Position numbers and translations under genes: made by a program. Source: Gemmobacter sp034519525 (lineage in GTDB: Bacteria; Pseudomonadota; Alphaproteobacteria; Rhodobacterales; Rhodobacteraceae). Taken from it: a stretch of 64,000 nt of DNA. Positions within the stretch are counted from its first letter, which is position 1, and each line of letters starts with the position of its first letter. Where the stretch lies: positions 1-64,000 of the forward strand of contig JAXHOJ010000043.1 of the NCBI GenBank assembly GCA_034519525.1, given 5' to 3'. A model generated the notes under the pieces. That model was not told where the DNA came from. It ran no database searches and saw only the letters and a list, made by a program, of their open reading frames with translations. Positions 9,729-18,884 of this stretch are shown in pieces.

Positions 9729-10703
9729 GTGAAGAAGGCGATTTTCTGCAAGACCTACACGGTCGATTTTCCCCGTGTCCAGCAGCTGCTGGCCAGCTGG
9801 GCGCGGCTGAACGATCATATCCCCTTTCTGCTGTCGGTGCCCGAGGCCGAATATGACCTGCTCTGGCAGCAGGTGCAGATCCCCCGGGGCGTGACGGTGG
9901 TGACGGATGAATCCTATCTGATCCCCGGCGCCCCGTCGAAGATCGGCTGGTATCAGCAGCAGGTCTGCAAGCTGTGCGTCCATCGCACCGGCTTTGCCGA
10001 CAGCTATCTGATGCTGGATTCCGACAGCTATCTGATTGCCCCGGTGCCCGAGGCGCTGTTTGGCACGCCCGACCGGCTGCCGGTGGTCGCCTCGCCGCTC
10101 TATACCAAATTCTGGTCGGGCAATGCCGCGCTGACCCGGCTGCTGCTGCAGGGCGAGGATGCGCCGCCGCTGACCGCGCGGCTGGGCCGGACCGATGATT
10201 TCGCCACCCGTCTGGCAGCGGTGCGCGCCGCCCATCGCGCCGATCCCGGCGCCTCGGGCCGGGCGCGCGAGATCTATATCCGCCAGCTGTTCGAGACCCG
10301 GACCGTGGCCACCCAGCCCACGCAGATCTTTCACGATGTCGTCCTCAAGGCGCTTTCGGCGCTGCTGGAAACCCAGGGGATGAATTTCTACGATGCCATC
10401 CGGCTCGCCCCCTGGGAATACAACTGGTACAGCTATTACGCCATGTCGGACCCGGCGCTGCCGACCGTGGGCATCCGTTCGCCGGTGATGCATTTCGCCG
10501 ATGATGCGGCGGTGGATCATGCGCGCGATCTGGGCATCACCGAAGCCACCATTGCCCGGCATTTCTGCGCCATCCAGATGGCCTCGCGCCATTTCGATAC
10601 GCTGAGCTTTGGCGAAACGCATCAGCCCGTATTCCTGCTTAAGGCCCTGTCAGCAGATCCTCGCCGCCGCCCCGCCCCGCGCCGGTGGAAAATGGCGTGC
10701 TGA
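9729..10703 (+). CDS. DUF6492 family protein, probable GT-A-type glycosyltransferase
   Basis: 324 residues from a GTG start (9729), with a weak AAAGAGACGG ribosome site. The protein begins KKAIFCKTYTVDFPRVQQLL and has a DxD-like metal motif (LMLDSDSYLI) near residue 97, preceded by GWYQQQVCKL; this arrangement matches DUF6492 proteins found in polysaccharide loci of Rhodobacterales. A role as a nucleotide-sugar transferase is inferred from the fold-like motifs and context, not proven. The 3' end overlaps the next gene by 19 bases in another frame, so the last few residues are encoded in shared DNA. Confidence 0.65.
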   Translation: MKKAIFCKTYTVDFPRVQQLLASWARLNDHIPFLLSVPEAEYDLLWQQVQIPRGVTVVTDESYLIPGAPSKIGWYQQQVCKLCVHRTGFADSYLMLDSDSYLIAPVPEALFGTPDRLPVVASPLYTKFWSGNAALTRLLLQGEDAPPLTARLGRTDDFATRLAAVRAAHRADPGASGRAREIYIRQLFETRTVATQPTQIFHDVVLKALSALLETQGMNFYDAIRLAPWEYNWYSYYAMSDPALPTVGIRSPVMHFADDAAVDHARDLGITEATIARHFCAIQMASRHFDTLSFGETHQPVFLLKALSADPRRRPAPRRWKMAC

Positions 10704-11593
10704 TCGGCCGCAACGGGCGGCTGTTCCTGGCCGATGGCCCGGAGCGGGTGCTGGATCAGCACCGCGGCCTCTGCCCGATGCCCGCCGCGCAGCTGGCGCT
10801 CTGGCCTGAACTGCTGACGGCGCGGGTGCGGGCGGCCAGGGCGGCGGGGGCCGAATATGCCCTGCTGATCGCCCCCGATCCCCATGCCATCCACCGCGAG
10901 GATATCCCCGAACTGGATGGCACCGACCACCGCCGCCCGGTGCAGCAGATCCTGCAGGCGCTGGGGGTGCGGCCGCGCTTCTGCTATCCGCTGGAGGCGC
11001 TGCGCCGCGCCCGGGCGCAGGGCGAGGTCTGCCACAGCGCGGGTCAGCACTGGACGGGCTTTGGCGCCTATCGGGCCTGCCGCCGCCTGCTGCGGCAGCT
11101 GCCCTTTGCGCTGGCGCTGCCGGAACGCGGCCAGGTGGATTTCGTGACCCGCGCGGGTGACGGCGATCCCGAAACCGCCGATCTGGGCGCCCGGCTCGAT
11201 CCGCCGCGCGCAGGGCGCCAGACCGATTGCGTGATCCGCAAGCCGGGCGCGCGCAGGCTGTGGCAGAACGGCGTCAGCGGCATGGGGCATATGGCCTATT
11301 GGCGGCACTGGCGGCAGGATCTGCCGCGCGGTCTGCTGCTGGCCGATGGCAGCGGCCGGGTGCTGCAGCGCCTGCTGGCCGAGGCGTTTTCGGAACTGCT
11401 GGTGGTGGAAACCCATGGCTATGAGGCCGAGGCCGTGGCGGCTTTCGGCCCCGATGTGATCCTGTCGGTGATGGCCGAACGCTTCATGATCCACCCGCCG
11501 GTCGAAGGCGCCGAACCTTCGGCGCTGGATGCCGCCCGCCAGACCGACCGCGCCGCCCGCTATCCGCTGCGCACCGAACTGGCGCTGCTGTAG
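10685..11593 (+). CDS. AlgJ/AlgX-like SGNH-type acetyltransferase or esterase
   Basis: 302 residues from a GTG start at 10685; an in-frame stop at 10640-10642 leaves no other usable start. Recognisable elements follow the AlgJ/AlgX order: LLIAPDPHAIH near residue 60, SAGQHWTGFGAYRACRRL near 120 (the HW pair of the active site), LLLADGSGRVLQRL near 220 (nucleophile Ser region) and DVILSVMAERFM near 257. In the alginate family these enzymes add acetyl groups to the polymer in the periplasm. No signal peptide is visible, which is odd for a periplasmic enzyme and may mean a cytoplasmic version or a mis-set start. The first gene overlap suggests coupling to the DUF6492 gene. Confidence 0.65.
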   Translation: MENGVLIGRNGRLFLADGPERVLDQHRGLCPMPAAQLALWPELLTARVRAARAAGAEYALLIAPDPHAIHREDIPELDGTDHRRPVQQILQALGVRPRFCYPLEALRRARAQGEVCHSAGQHWTGFGAYRACRRLLRQLPFALALPERGQVDFVTRAGDGDPETADLGARLDPPRAGRQTDCVIRKPGARRLWQNGVSGMGHMAYWRHWRQDLPRGLLLADGSGRVLQRLLAEAFSELLVVETHGYEAEAVAAFGPDVILSVMAERFMIHPPVEGAEPSALDAARQTDRAARYPLRTELALL

Positions 11594-11644
11594 CCGCAGC
11601 AGCTTTGTGGCATGACAGGATATTGAACAGACAGGGATTTCGGA

Positions 11645-12535
11645 ATGCAGCTTGATTACGACAGGATCGGTCACCGCCACTGGCGCTTTGCCCATGACGG
11701 CGGTGCAGTTTCCACCGAATGGCTGAGTTTTTTGTCTGATGGCACGATTACCGGCCATCAGAATGTAAATGAACGGTTCTGGGCCATCGAAGACGGTGTG
11801 CTGACGATTCTGAATGCGCAGCGCGTGGTGACCCTGCGGCTGACCGATGTGCAGGACAAGGATGGCCTTTTGATTCTGCGTGGCGCGCATCTGCCTGCCC
11901 CGCATATCAAGCTGTGCCTGATGGAAAAGCGAGGCCGCCCACAGCACAATCCCACCCGCGATGCCCTGGCCGAAGAGATCCGTACCCTGGGATGGTCGAT
12001 CGGGGAACACAGCTATGGCCTGCCCGGGTTCATTGAAAAGGGCATGTCGCGACTGGTGATCGGCAAATACTGCTCGATCGCGGGCGGAGTGAAAATTGCC
12101 TTTGGCGATCACCGGACCGATATCGCCACCACCTATCCGTTCAAGGCGCTGAAGCGCTACTGGCAGCACGTGCCCCAAGGGATCGAAGATCACCGCAGCA
12201 AGGGCGATGTCATCATCGGCAATGACGTCTGGATCGGCACGGATGTCTTCATCGGGTCCGGGATCCGTATTGGCGACGGTGCCGTGATCGGTGCCAAGAC
12301 CGTTGTGGTGAAGGATGTGCCGCCCTATGCCATCGTTGCAGGCAATCCTGGTCGGATCATCCGCCATAGGTTTGCGCCTGATATCATCGCCGCCCTGCTG
12401 GAGTTGCGTTGGTGGGATCTGACGGATGAAGCCGTGGACCAGTTGCTGCCCCTGTTGATGAGCGAGGATATCACGGCACTGATTGCGGCGCTGCGCGACT
12501 GCCGGGCGGAACTGGTACAAGCCCCCGGGATCTGA
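11645..12535 (+). CDS. CatB-like hexapeptide-repeat O-acetyltransferase with extra N-terminal domain
   Basis: 296 residues. From about residue 115 the protein is a left-handed beta-helix acetyltransferase of the CatB/xenobiotic type: VIGKYCSIAGGVKIAFGDHR with the catalytic His, GDVIIGNDVWIGTDVFIGSG, GAVIGAKTVVVKDVPPYAIVAGNPGRIIRHRF, then the WWDL helix. It uses acetyl-CoA in the cytoplasm, as a trimer in known relatives. The first 100 residues are an extra beta-rich domain (RHWRFAHDGG, SFLSDGTITG) that I do not recognise. Base composition is a little less GC-biased than the flanking genes. It likely acetylates a nucleotide sugar or the growing polymer. Confidence 0.8.
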   Translation: MQLDYDRIGHRHWRFAHDGGAVSTEWLSFLSDGTITGHQNVNERFWAIEDGVLTILNAQRVVTLRLTDVQDKDGLLILRGAHLPAPHIKLCLMEKRGRPQHNPTRDALAEEIRTLGWSIGEHSYGLPGFIEKGMSRLVIGKYCSIAGGVKIAFGDHRTDIATTYPFKALKRYWQHVPQGIEDHRSKGDVIIGNDVWIGTDVFIGSGIRIGDGAVIGAKTVVVKDVPPYAIVAGNPGRIIRHRFAPDIIAALLELRWWDLTDEAVDQLLPLLMSEDITALIAALRDCRAELVQAPGI

Positions 12536-12691
12536 GGCAGCCCCCGCAAGATCGGCATCGACGGCGGGGGGATTGCAGCATAATCTGCCCGCGCCAGAAC
12601 GGCCAGAACGGCCCGAGCGGCCAGAACGGATTGTGGCAAGGTGGGTTTGGGCGGGCGGCCTTCTGTCCGGCCGGTGTTTCAGAAAGTGCAT

Positions 12692-15316
12692 ATGGTGACC
12701 AAAGGTATTCTGGCCTGGGGCTCGTCTTCCATCGAGGGGTTGCAAGCCGCGCTCACCCTCATGTCCGGCAGTTTTGGCGCCGCCTATCACAATGGCGGGA
12801 TTTCCGGGGCCTATGCCAATACCATTCTGGCCGCGCAGGGCAGCCGTCCCGCGCTTGTCGGTTTTGCGGGCGGCATCCGTCCCGACAGCACGCCCCAGCC
12901 CGTTACCGTATCCAATGTCCAGGCGATCGGCGCGATCCGCCCGCTGACCGGCGTGCTGGAGGGCACCACCGTCACCGGCACCCTGTCCTGGAGCGCGGCC
13001 ACCTGCTGGCAGTTCAGCCGCAGCGACGGCGGCGGCGCGGTGGCCAGTGCGGGGCCGCTGCGCTTCATCCCCGATGCGCCGGATCTGGAGCCCTATGTCG
13101 AGATCCTGAACATCGGCAAGAATGACATGCTCTGGGGGGGCAATACCGCCGGGGTGGCCGTGCAGGCCACCGGCACCGCCTATCAGGATGTGCAGGGCCG
13201 CGCCGATGTCGTGCTGGTGATGGGGCATTTCGTGACGGCGGGCGGCACGCTGCAAAGCCCGCAATATGCCAATGTCATGGCGGCCAATGCGGCGCTGGCG
13301 CAGATCTATGGCGCGCAATATCTGGATGTGCAGGCCTATCTGATGGGCGCGCAGATCTGGCGCGATACCGGCCTGACCCCCACGGCCGAGGATCTGGCGC
13401 GCCAGGCGCAGGGGCTGTTGCCCTGGTCGCTGGCCGGGGATGCGCTGCATCTGAATGCCGTGGCCAATATGGCCATCACCTATGCGCTGCTGCGGCCGCA
13501 GCTGATTGCGCTGGGGGCGGTGGGCGATCCGCGGCACGTCTGGGGGCTGGGCGGCGCTGACCGGCTGGCGGGGGCGGCCACGGCGGATACACTGCGCGGC
13601 TTTGCGGGCGATGATACGCTGCTGGGCGGGGCGGGCGCCGATCTGCTGGATGGCGGCATCGGCCGCGATCTGGCCAGCCATGCCGAGGCGGCGGGGCCGG
13701 TTCTGGCCGATCTGGCCGATCCCCGGCTGAACCAGGGCGAGGCGGCGGGCGACAGCTATGCCGGGATCGAGGATCTGGAGGGCAGCGCCGGAAATGACAC
13801 GCTTTCGGGCGATGCGGGCGGCAACCGGCTGGCGGGGCTGGCAGGGGATGATCTGCTGCAGGGCCGCGCGGGGGATGACACGCTTTCGGGTGGCGAGGGC
13901 GATGATACGCTGCTGGGCGGTGTCGGCGCCGATCTGCTGGACGGTGGCGAGGGGCGCGATCTGGTCAGCCATGCCGAGGCCGTGGGGCCGGTCTGGGCCG
14001 ATCTGGCCGATCCCCGGCTGAACCAGGGCGAGGCGGCGGGCGACAGCTATGTCGGGATCGAGGATCTGGAGGGCAGCGCCGGGAATGACACGCTGGCAGG
14101 CGATGCGGGCGGCAACCGGCTGGACGGCATGGCAGGGGATGATCTGCTGCAGGGCCGCGCGGGCGATGACACGCTTTCGGGTGGCGCCGGCGCCGATCTG
14201 TTCGATGGCGGCGAGGGGCGCGATCTGGCCAGCCATGCTGAGGCTGCGGCGCCGGTCTGGGCCGATCTGGCCGATCCCCGGCTGAACCAGGGCGAGGCGG
14301 CGGGCGACAGCTATGTCGGGATCGAGGATCTGGAGGGCAGCGCGGGCGATGACACGCTTTCGGGCGATGCGGGCGGCAACTGGCTGGCGGGGCTGGCGGG
14401 GGATGACTGGCTGCAGGGCCGCGCGGGGGATGACACGCTGCTGGGCGGCGAGGGCGATGATGTGCTTTCGGGCGGGGCGGGGGCTGACCGGCTGGAGGGC
14501 GGCGCCGGGCGCGATCTGGCCAGCTATGCCGAGGCAGAGGGGCCGGTCTGGGCCGATCTGACTCATCCGGGTGGCAACCTGGGCGAGGCGGCGGGCGACA
14601 GCTATGCCGGGATCGAGGATATGGAAGGCAGCGCGGGGGATGACCGGCTGACCGGCGATGGCGCGGCCAATCTGCTGATGGGGCTTGCGGGGGATGACCG
14701 GCTGTCGGGCCAGGGCGGCGATGATACGCTGTCGGGCGGCGATGGCGATGACACGCTGCTGGGTGGCAGCGGCGCCGATCTGTTCGACGGCGGCGCCGGG
14801 CGCGATCTGGTCAGCCATGGCGGCGCCATGGGCGGGGTTCTGGCCGATCTGGCCGATCCCGCGCGCAATCTGGGCGATGCGGCGGGCGACAGCTATGCCG
14901 GGATCGAGGATCTGGAGGGCAGCCGGGGCCAGGATACGCTAGCGGGGGATGGCGCGGCCAATCTGCTGCGCGGGCAGGCGGGGGCCGATCTGCTGCTGGG
15001 CCGGGCCGGGGCCGACCGTCTGGAAGGCGGCAATGGCGCCGATACCCTGTGGGGCGGCGGCGGCGCCGATACGCTGCTGGGCGGATCGGGCCGGGATGTC
15101 TTTGTGTTTCGGGGCCGGTTCGGGGCCGATACCCTGCTGGATTTCCGCCCCGGCGCCGATCTGATCGACATCCGCGACCGCGATATTCCCTTTGACCGGC
15201 TGCTGGGCCGGGCCGAGGCGACAGAGGCCGGGGTTGTGCTGCATATCGGGGCGCAGAGCCTGCTGCTGGCCGGGCTGGATCTGGCCGATCTCGATCCGGG
15301 GATGTTTCTGGTCTAG
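12692..15316 (+). CDS. Secreted RTX protein with N-terminal SGNH-hydrolase-like domain
   Basis: 874 residues from the ATG at 12692; an in-frame extension to 12641 has no better start. Residues 1-285 show the SGNH blocks in order: AWGSSSIEG (block I, GSS in place of GDS), NIGKNDML (GxND, block III) and GDALHLN (DxxH, block V). From about residue 290 to 845 come RTX calcium-binding nonapeptides (GGxGxDxLx) interrupted by five copies of a linker rich in ADLADPRLNQGEAAGDSY. The end (FVFRGRFGADTLLDFRPGADLIDI) is the usual C-terminal signal region of type I secretion substrates, so there is no N-terminal signal peptide. It is probably exported and could de-acylate or bind the polysaccharide outside the cell. 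No T1SS genes lie in the window. Confidence 0.85.
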   Translation: MVTKGILAWGSSSIEGLQAALTLMSGSFGAAYHNGGISGAYANTILAAQGSRPALVGFAGGIRPDSTPQPVTVSNVQAIGAIRPLTGVLEGTTVTGTLSWSAATCWQFSRSDGGGAVASAGPLRFIPDAPDLEPYVEILNIGKNDMLWGGNTAGVAVQATGTAYQDVQGRADVVLVMGHFVTAGGTLQSPQYANVMAANAALAQIYGAQYLDVQAYLMGAQIWRDTGLTPTAEDLARQAQGLLPWSLAGDALHLNAVANMAITYALLRPQLIALGAVGDPRHVWGLGGADRLAGAATADTLRGFAGDDTLLGGAGADLLDGGIGRDLASHAEAAGPVLADLADPRLNQGEAAGDSYAGIEDLEGSAGNDTLSGDAGGNRLAGLAGDDLLQGRAGDDTLSGGEGDDTLLGGVGADLLDGGEGRDLVSHAEAVGPVWADLADPRLNQGEAAGDSYVGIEDLEGSAGNDTLAGDAGGNRLDGMAGDDLLQGRAGDDTLSGGAGADLFDGGEGRDLASHAEAAAPVWADLADPRLNQGEAAGDSYVGIEDLEGSAGDDTLSGDAGGNWLAGLAGDDWLQGRAGDDTLLGGEGDDVLSGGAGADRLEGGAGRDLASYAEAEGPVWADLTHPGGNLGEAAGDSYAGIEDMEGSAGDDRLTGDGAANLLMGLAGDDRLSGQGGDDTLSGGDGDDTLLGGSGADLFDGGAGRDLVSHGGAMGGVLADLADPARNLGDAAGDSYAGIEDLEGSRGQDTLAGDGAANLLRGQAGADLLLGRAGADRLEGGNGADTLWGGGGADTLLGGSGRDVFVFRGRFGADTLLDFRPGADLIDIRDRDIPFDRLLGRAEATEAGVVLHIGAQSLLLAGLDLADLDPGMFLV
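13706..14870 (+). repeat. Five tandem RTX/linker repeats, period 291/264/291/291 bp
   Basis: A nearly identical segment beginning GCCGATCTGGCC recurs at 13706, 13997, 14261, 14552 and 14843. Spacings are 291, 264, 291 and 291 bases. The short unit lacks exactly 27 bases, one RTX nonapeptide (GEGDDTLLG). All spacings are multiples of three, so the repeats keep the frame. High DNA identity between the first three copies points to recent duplication or recombination. Confidence 0.9.
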
Positions 15317-15501
15317 CGCCCAGAGCCGGCGCCCCGATCCGGCGGCCAGAGCCGGCAGCTTGCGGCATGGATCGCAGGCCCCGGCCCCCCCTGTGCCCCC
15401 CGTGGCAACCCGGTCGCGCGGCCAGAAAACAAGGCTGGCGCAGTTGAAACAACAGGGTTTCATGGACTATAAACAGGCTTGGATGACGGTCAGGGAAGTG
15501 C

Positions 15502-16911
15502 ATGGGGAACTCGTTTGCAGTCATCATGATCCTGGCCTGGCCGCTGGTCGCGGCCCTGCTGTTCAGCCGCCTTCCCCCGCTGAATGCCATCATCTGGACC
15601 CTGCTGGGCGGCTATCTGGTGCTGCCGCCCGTCGTGGCCATAGATCTGCCGCTGATCATGCTGAACAAGGAAAGCATCACCTCGCTGTCGGCGCTGGCGG
15701 GGGCGGTGCTGACGGCGCCGCGGGGGGGCGATGGGCCACGGTTCGAGCTTTGGGTGAAGCTGCTGATGCTGGTGATGGTGCTGGCGCCGCTGCCCACGGC
15801 GCTGCAGAACCCCGAGCCGCTGATCGAGGGCATGTCGCTGCGCCCGGGGCTGACCTTCTATGACGGGATCAGCTCTTCGGTCGAGATGATGCTGACGCTG
15901 ATCCCGTTCTACATCGGCCATCGCTTCGTCTCCAGCCCCGAGGCGCTGGTGCAGATCCTGCGGGCGCTGCTGCTGGCAGGGCTGGCCTATTCGCTGCCCA
16001 TGCTGGTGGAAATCCGGCTCAGCCCGCAGCTGAATGTCTGGATCTATGGCTTTTTCGCCCATGATTTCAGCCAGATGATCCGCTATGGCGGCTTTCGCCC
16101 CATGGTGTTTCTGGCGCATGGGCTGTGGCTGGCGCTGTTTGCCTCGACCAGTGTGATGGCGGCGGCGGTCTGGCTGCGGCTGCGGCGCGGCACGCCCGGC
16201 GGCGGGATGCGTCTGGCGGCGCTGCTGTGGCTGGCCATGGTGCTGGTGCTGTGCAAGAGCGTGGCCGCCCTGATCTATGCCGTGATCTTCGTGCCGGTCC
16301 TGCTGCTGATGCAGCCCCGGCGGCAGATGATCCTGGCCGGGCTGATCGCGCTGGCGGCCTTTGCCTATCCGATCGCGCGCTGGACCGGCAGCTTTCCGGC
16401 CGATGCGCTGGCGGATTTCGCGGTGGGGCTGGATGCCGAGCGCGGGCAATCGCTGGAATTCCGGTTCGACAATGAACAGATCCTGCTGGAGCGCGCCACG
16501 CTGAAACCGCTGACCGGCTGGGGGGGCTGGGGCCGCAACCAGATCGTCGATCCGGAAACCGGCCGCTATGCCTCGGTGACGGATGGGCAGTGGATCATCC
16601 AGCTGTCGGTCTTCGGGATCATCGGCTATCTGGGCATGTTCGGCCTGCTGTGCGGCGCGGCGATCCGCAGCGGGCTTTATGCCTGGCGCGGCGGCGCGGC
16701 CCGGCTGCAGGGCAGCACGGGCCTCGCCGTGGCGGCGCTTTCGGTGATCCATGCCGTGGGCATGGCCGATCTGATCCCCAATGCGACGCTGACCACCCTG
16801 ACCTGGCTGTGTGCCGGGGCGCTGCTGGGCCATGTGGCCCATGTCTGGCAACCGGCGGGGGCTGCGCCGGTGGCGCCGGGTCTTTCTCCAAAACTCAGGA
16901 CGGTTCTATGA
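15502..16911 (+). CDS. Wzy/O-antigen-ligase-like polysaccharide polymerase
   Basis: 469 residues with about ten hydrophobic membrane segments. A large soluble loop near residues 310-365 carries RGQSLEFRFDNEQIL and PLTGWGGWGRN, the Arg- and Trp/Gly-rich features typical of the periplasmic loop in O-antigen polymerase/ligase proteins. It starts at an ATG with a fair Shine-Dalgarno (CAGGGAAG) and opens an operon whose next five genes all overlap by four bases, ending in a flippase. The most likely job is polymerising undecaprenyl-linked repeat units on the periplasmic side; a ligase role is the alternative. Confidence 0.75.
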   Translation: MGNSFAVIMILAWPLVAALLFSRLPPLNAIIWTLLGGYLVLPPVVAIDLPLIMLNKESITSLSALAGAVLTAPRGGDGPRFELWVKLLMLVMVLAPLPTALQNPEPLIEGMSLRPGLTFYDGISSSVEMMLTLIPFYIGHRFVSSPEALVQILRALLLAGLAYSLPMLVEIRLSPQLNVWIYGFFAHDFSQMIRYGGFRPMVFLAHGLWLALFASTSVMAAAVWLRLRRGTPGGGMRLAALLWLAMVLVLCKSVAALIYAVIFVPVLLLMQPRRQMILAGLIALAAFAYPIARWTGSFPADALADFAVGLDAERGQSLEFRFDNEQILLERATLKPLTGWGGWGRNQIVDPETGRYASVTDGQWIIQLSVFGIIGYLGMFGLLCGAAIRSGLYAWRGGAARLQGSTGLAVAALSVIHAVGMADLIPNATLTTLTWLCAGALLGHVAHVWQPAGAAPVAPGLSPKLRTVL

Positions 16912-18884
16912 GCGGGGCTTCTGCCTACCGGCCCGAAATCGACGGGCTGCGCGCGATCGCCGTGGGCGGCGTGGTACTATATCACTTCGGGATGCCCGGC
17001 CTGTCGGGCGGGTTCACCGGCGTCGATGTGTTTCTGGTGATTTCGGGCTATCTGATCGGCGCGATCCTGTGGCGCGAATATACGCAGACCGGCAGCATCG
17101 CTTTGGGCGATTTCTTCCTGCGGCGGCTGCGGCGGCTGGCGCCCGCCTGGCTGGTGCTGGCCTTCGTGGTCTTTGCCGCCGGCTACCATATCCTGCTGCC
17201 GCATGATTTCCGCGAACTGGGCAAGGCGCTGATCGCGGCCACGCTGTTTGCCGCCAATATCCATTTCTATCGCGGCACCGGCTATTTCGATGGCGCGGCC
17301 GAGGAAAAGCCGCTGCTGCACATGTGGTCGCTGTCGCTGGAAGAGCAGTTCTATCTGGTGCTGCCCCTGCTGCTGGTGATCTGCGCACGGCGGCCCCGGC
17401 TGGCCTTCGCGCTGATCGCGGGCGGGGGGGCGGCCTCGTTTGCAGCCGGGCTGGCGATGACCTGGCGCAACGGCGATGCGGCCTTCTTCCTGTTTCCCTT
17501 CCGCGCCTGGGAGCTGGTGGCGGGGGTGCTGCTGGCGATCCTGACCGCCGGGCGGCCCGCGCCGCAGGGCGGGCGGCGGGCGCTGGCGGGTTCGGCGCTG
17601 GGGCTGGCGCTGGTGCTGGGCGGCATGATGCTGATCCGGCCGGGAGATGGCTTTCCCGGGGTGGCGGCGCTGGCGCCGGTGGCGGGCACCCTGCTGCTGA
17701 TCCATTTCGGCCAGGCGGCGCATCCGGTGAATGCGCTGCTGTCGGCGCGACCGATGCGGGCGCTGGGGCTGATTTCCTATTCGCTTTACCTCTGGCACTG
17801 GCCGGTGCGCAGCCTGTCGCATTTCGCGCTGGGGCCGGATCAGGGGGTAGGGGTAACCCTGGCGCTGATCGGGCTGTCGGTCGGGCTGGCGGTGCTGTCC
17901 TGGCGCTTTGTCGAACAGCCGTTCCGCAGACCGGCGGCGGACCCCCGGCCGCTGATGGCGGGGGCGGGGCTCGCGATGGCGGTGCTGCTGGCGCTGGGGA
18001 TCTGGCCCTACCTCACCGCCGGGGTGCCGGGGCGCTGGCCTGCCCCGGTTCTGGTGCATGAGGCGGCGGCGCGCGATTTCATTCAGGACTGGTCGCAATG
18101 CCATATTCCAGAAATCGGGCCTTTCGCCGGGGTGGAGATCTGCGATCTGGGCCCGCCCGGCCCGCCCGCGCTGGTGGCCTGGGGCGATTCCCATCTGCGG
18201 GCCATCAAGGAGGGGCTGCAGACGGCGGCGCAGGAGGCGGGCCTGCCGGTGCGGCTGATCTGGCGGGCAGGCTGTCCGCCGCTGTTCGGCGTGGCAAAGA
18301 CCGAAAGCGCCGCCACCCCGCAGGAGGATGCCGCCTGCCATGCGGCCAATGCCCGGATCGAACAGGCCTTCCGGGCCGATCCGCCGCCCGGGCTGCTGCT
18401 GGTCGGGCGCTGGAGCTATTATGCCGAAGGCGGCGGCGTGGGACTGGATGCCCATAACCGGATCACGCTGGATGCCCCCTATGACCGCAGCGTGCGCCAG
18501 ACGCTGGATCAGCTGGCGGCGGCGGGCAGCCGGATCTGGGTGATGCGTCAGGTGCCGGAAATTCCGGGCTATTCCTCGCTGGCGGTGGCGCGGGCCATGG
18601 CGCGGGCGGAACCCGTGCCGCCCAGCCGGTTCATCACCCCCCGGGCCGAGGCCGAGCGGCGCGAGGCCTCTGGCCTGGCCCCCTTCCGGGCGGCGGCAGA
18701 GGCGGGGCAGATCACGCTGATCGACCCCTGGCCGCGGCTTTGCGATGCGCGGGAATGTGGCGTGATGGCCGAGGAGGGCGGGACAGGCGGGCTGCCGCTG
18801 TATTTCGACAACAACCATCTGACGAACACGGGCGCGCGCGTGCTGCGGGATCTTTATCCGGTGCAGGGGATGATCGAGCCATGA
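16908..18884 (+). CDS. Acyltransferase-3 with C-terminal SGNH domain (OafA type)
   Basis: 658 residues from the ATG at 16908, overlapping the previous stop (ATGA). Residues 1-360 are the membrane acyltransferase-3 domain: YRPEIDGLRAIAVGGVVLYHFG, GFTGVDVFLVISGYLI, LHMWSLSLEEQFY and SLYLWHWPV. Residues from about 420 form an SGNH domain with WGDSHLRAI (GDS block) and FDNNHLTNTG (DxxH block). In OafA relatives the membrane part moves acetyl groups from acetyl-CoA across the membrane and the SGNH part places them on the sugar. It should O-acetylate the repeat unit. Confidence 0.9.
   Translation: MSGASAYRPEIDGLRAIAVGGVVLYHFGMPGLSGGFTGVDVFLVISGYLIGAILWREYTQTGSIALGDFFLRRLRRLAPAWLVLAFVVFAAGYHILLPHDFRELGKALIAATLFAANIHFYRGTGYFDGAAEEKPLLHMWSLSLEEQFYLVLPLLLVICARRPRLAFALIAGGGAASFAAGLAMTWRNGDAAFFLFPFRAWELVAGVLLAILTAGRPAPQGGRRALAGSALGLALVLGGMMLIRPGDGFPGVAALAPVAGTLLLIHFGQAAHPVNALLSARPMRALGLISYSLYLWHWPVRSLSHFALGPDQGVGVTLALIGLSVGLAVLSWRFVEQPFRRPAADPRPLMAGAGLAMAVLLALGIWPYLTAGVPGRWPAPVLVHEAAARDFIQDWSQCHIPEIGPFAGVEICDLGPPGPPALVAWGDSHLRAIKEGLQTAAQEAGLPVRLIWRAGCPPLFGVAKTESAATPQEDAACHAANARIEQAFRADPPPGLLLVGRWSYYAEGGGVGLDAHNRITLDAPYDRSVRQTLDQLAAAGSRIWVMRQVPEIPGYSSLAVARAMARAEPVPPSRFITPRAEAERREASGLAPFRAAAEAGQITLIDPWPRLCDARECGVMAEEGGTGGLPLYFDNNHLTNTGARVLRDLYPVQGMIEP

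Noticed and set aside
10622..14818. Open frame of about 1398 codons on the minus strand
   Set aside because: It spans several plus-strand genes with clear catalytic motifs. The repeats it shows are the reverse complement of RTX repeats.
13706..14870. Regular repeats considered as a CRISPR array
   Set aside because: The repeats are coding, in frame, and encode RTX/linker protein units with no unique spacers and no cas genes.
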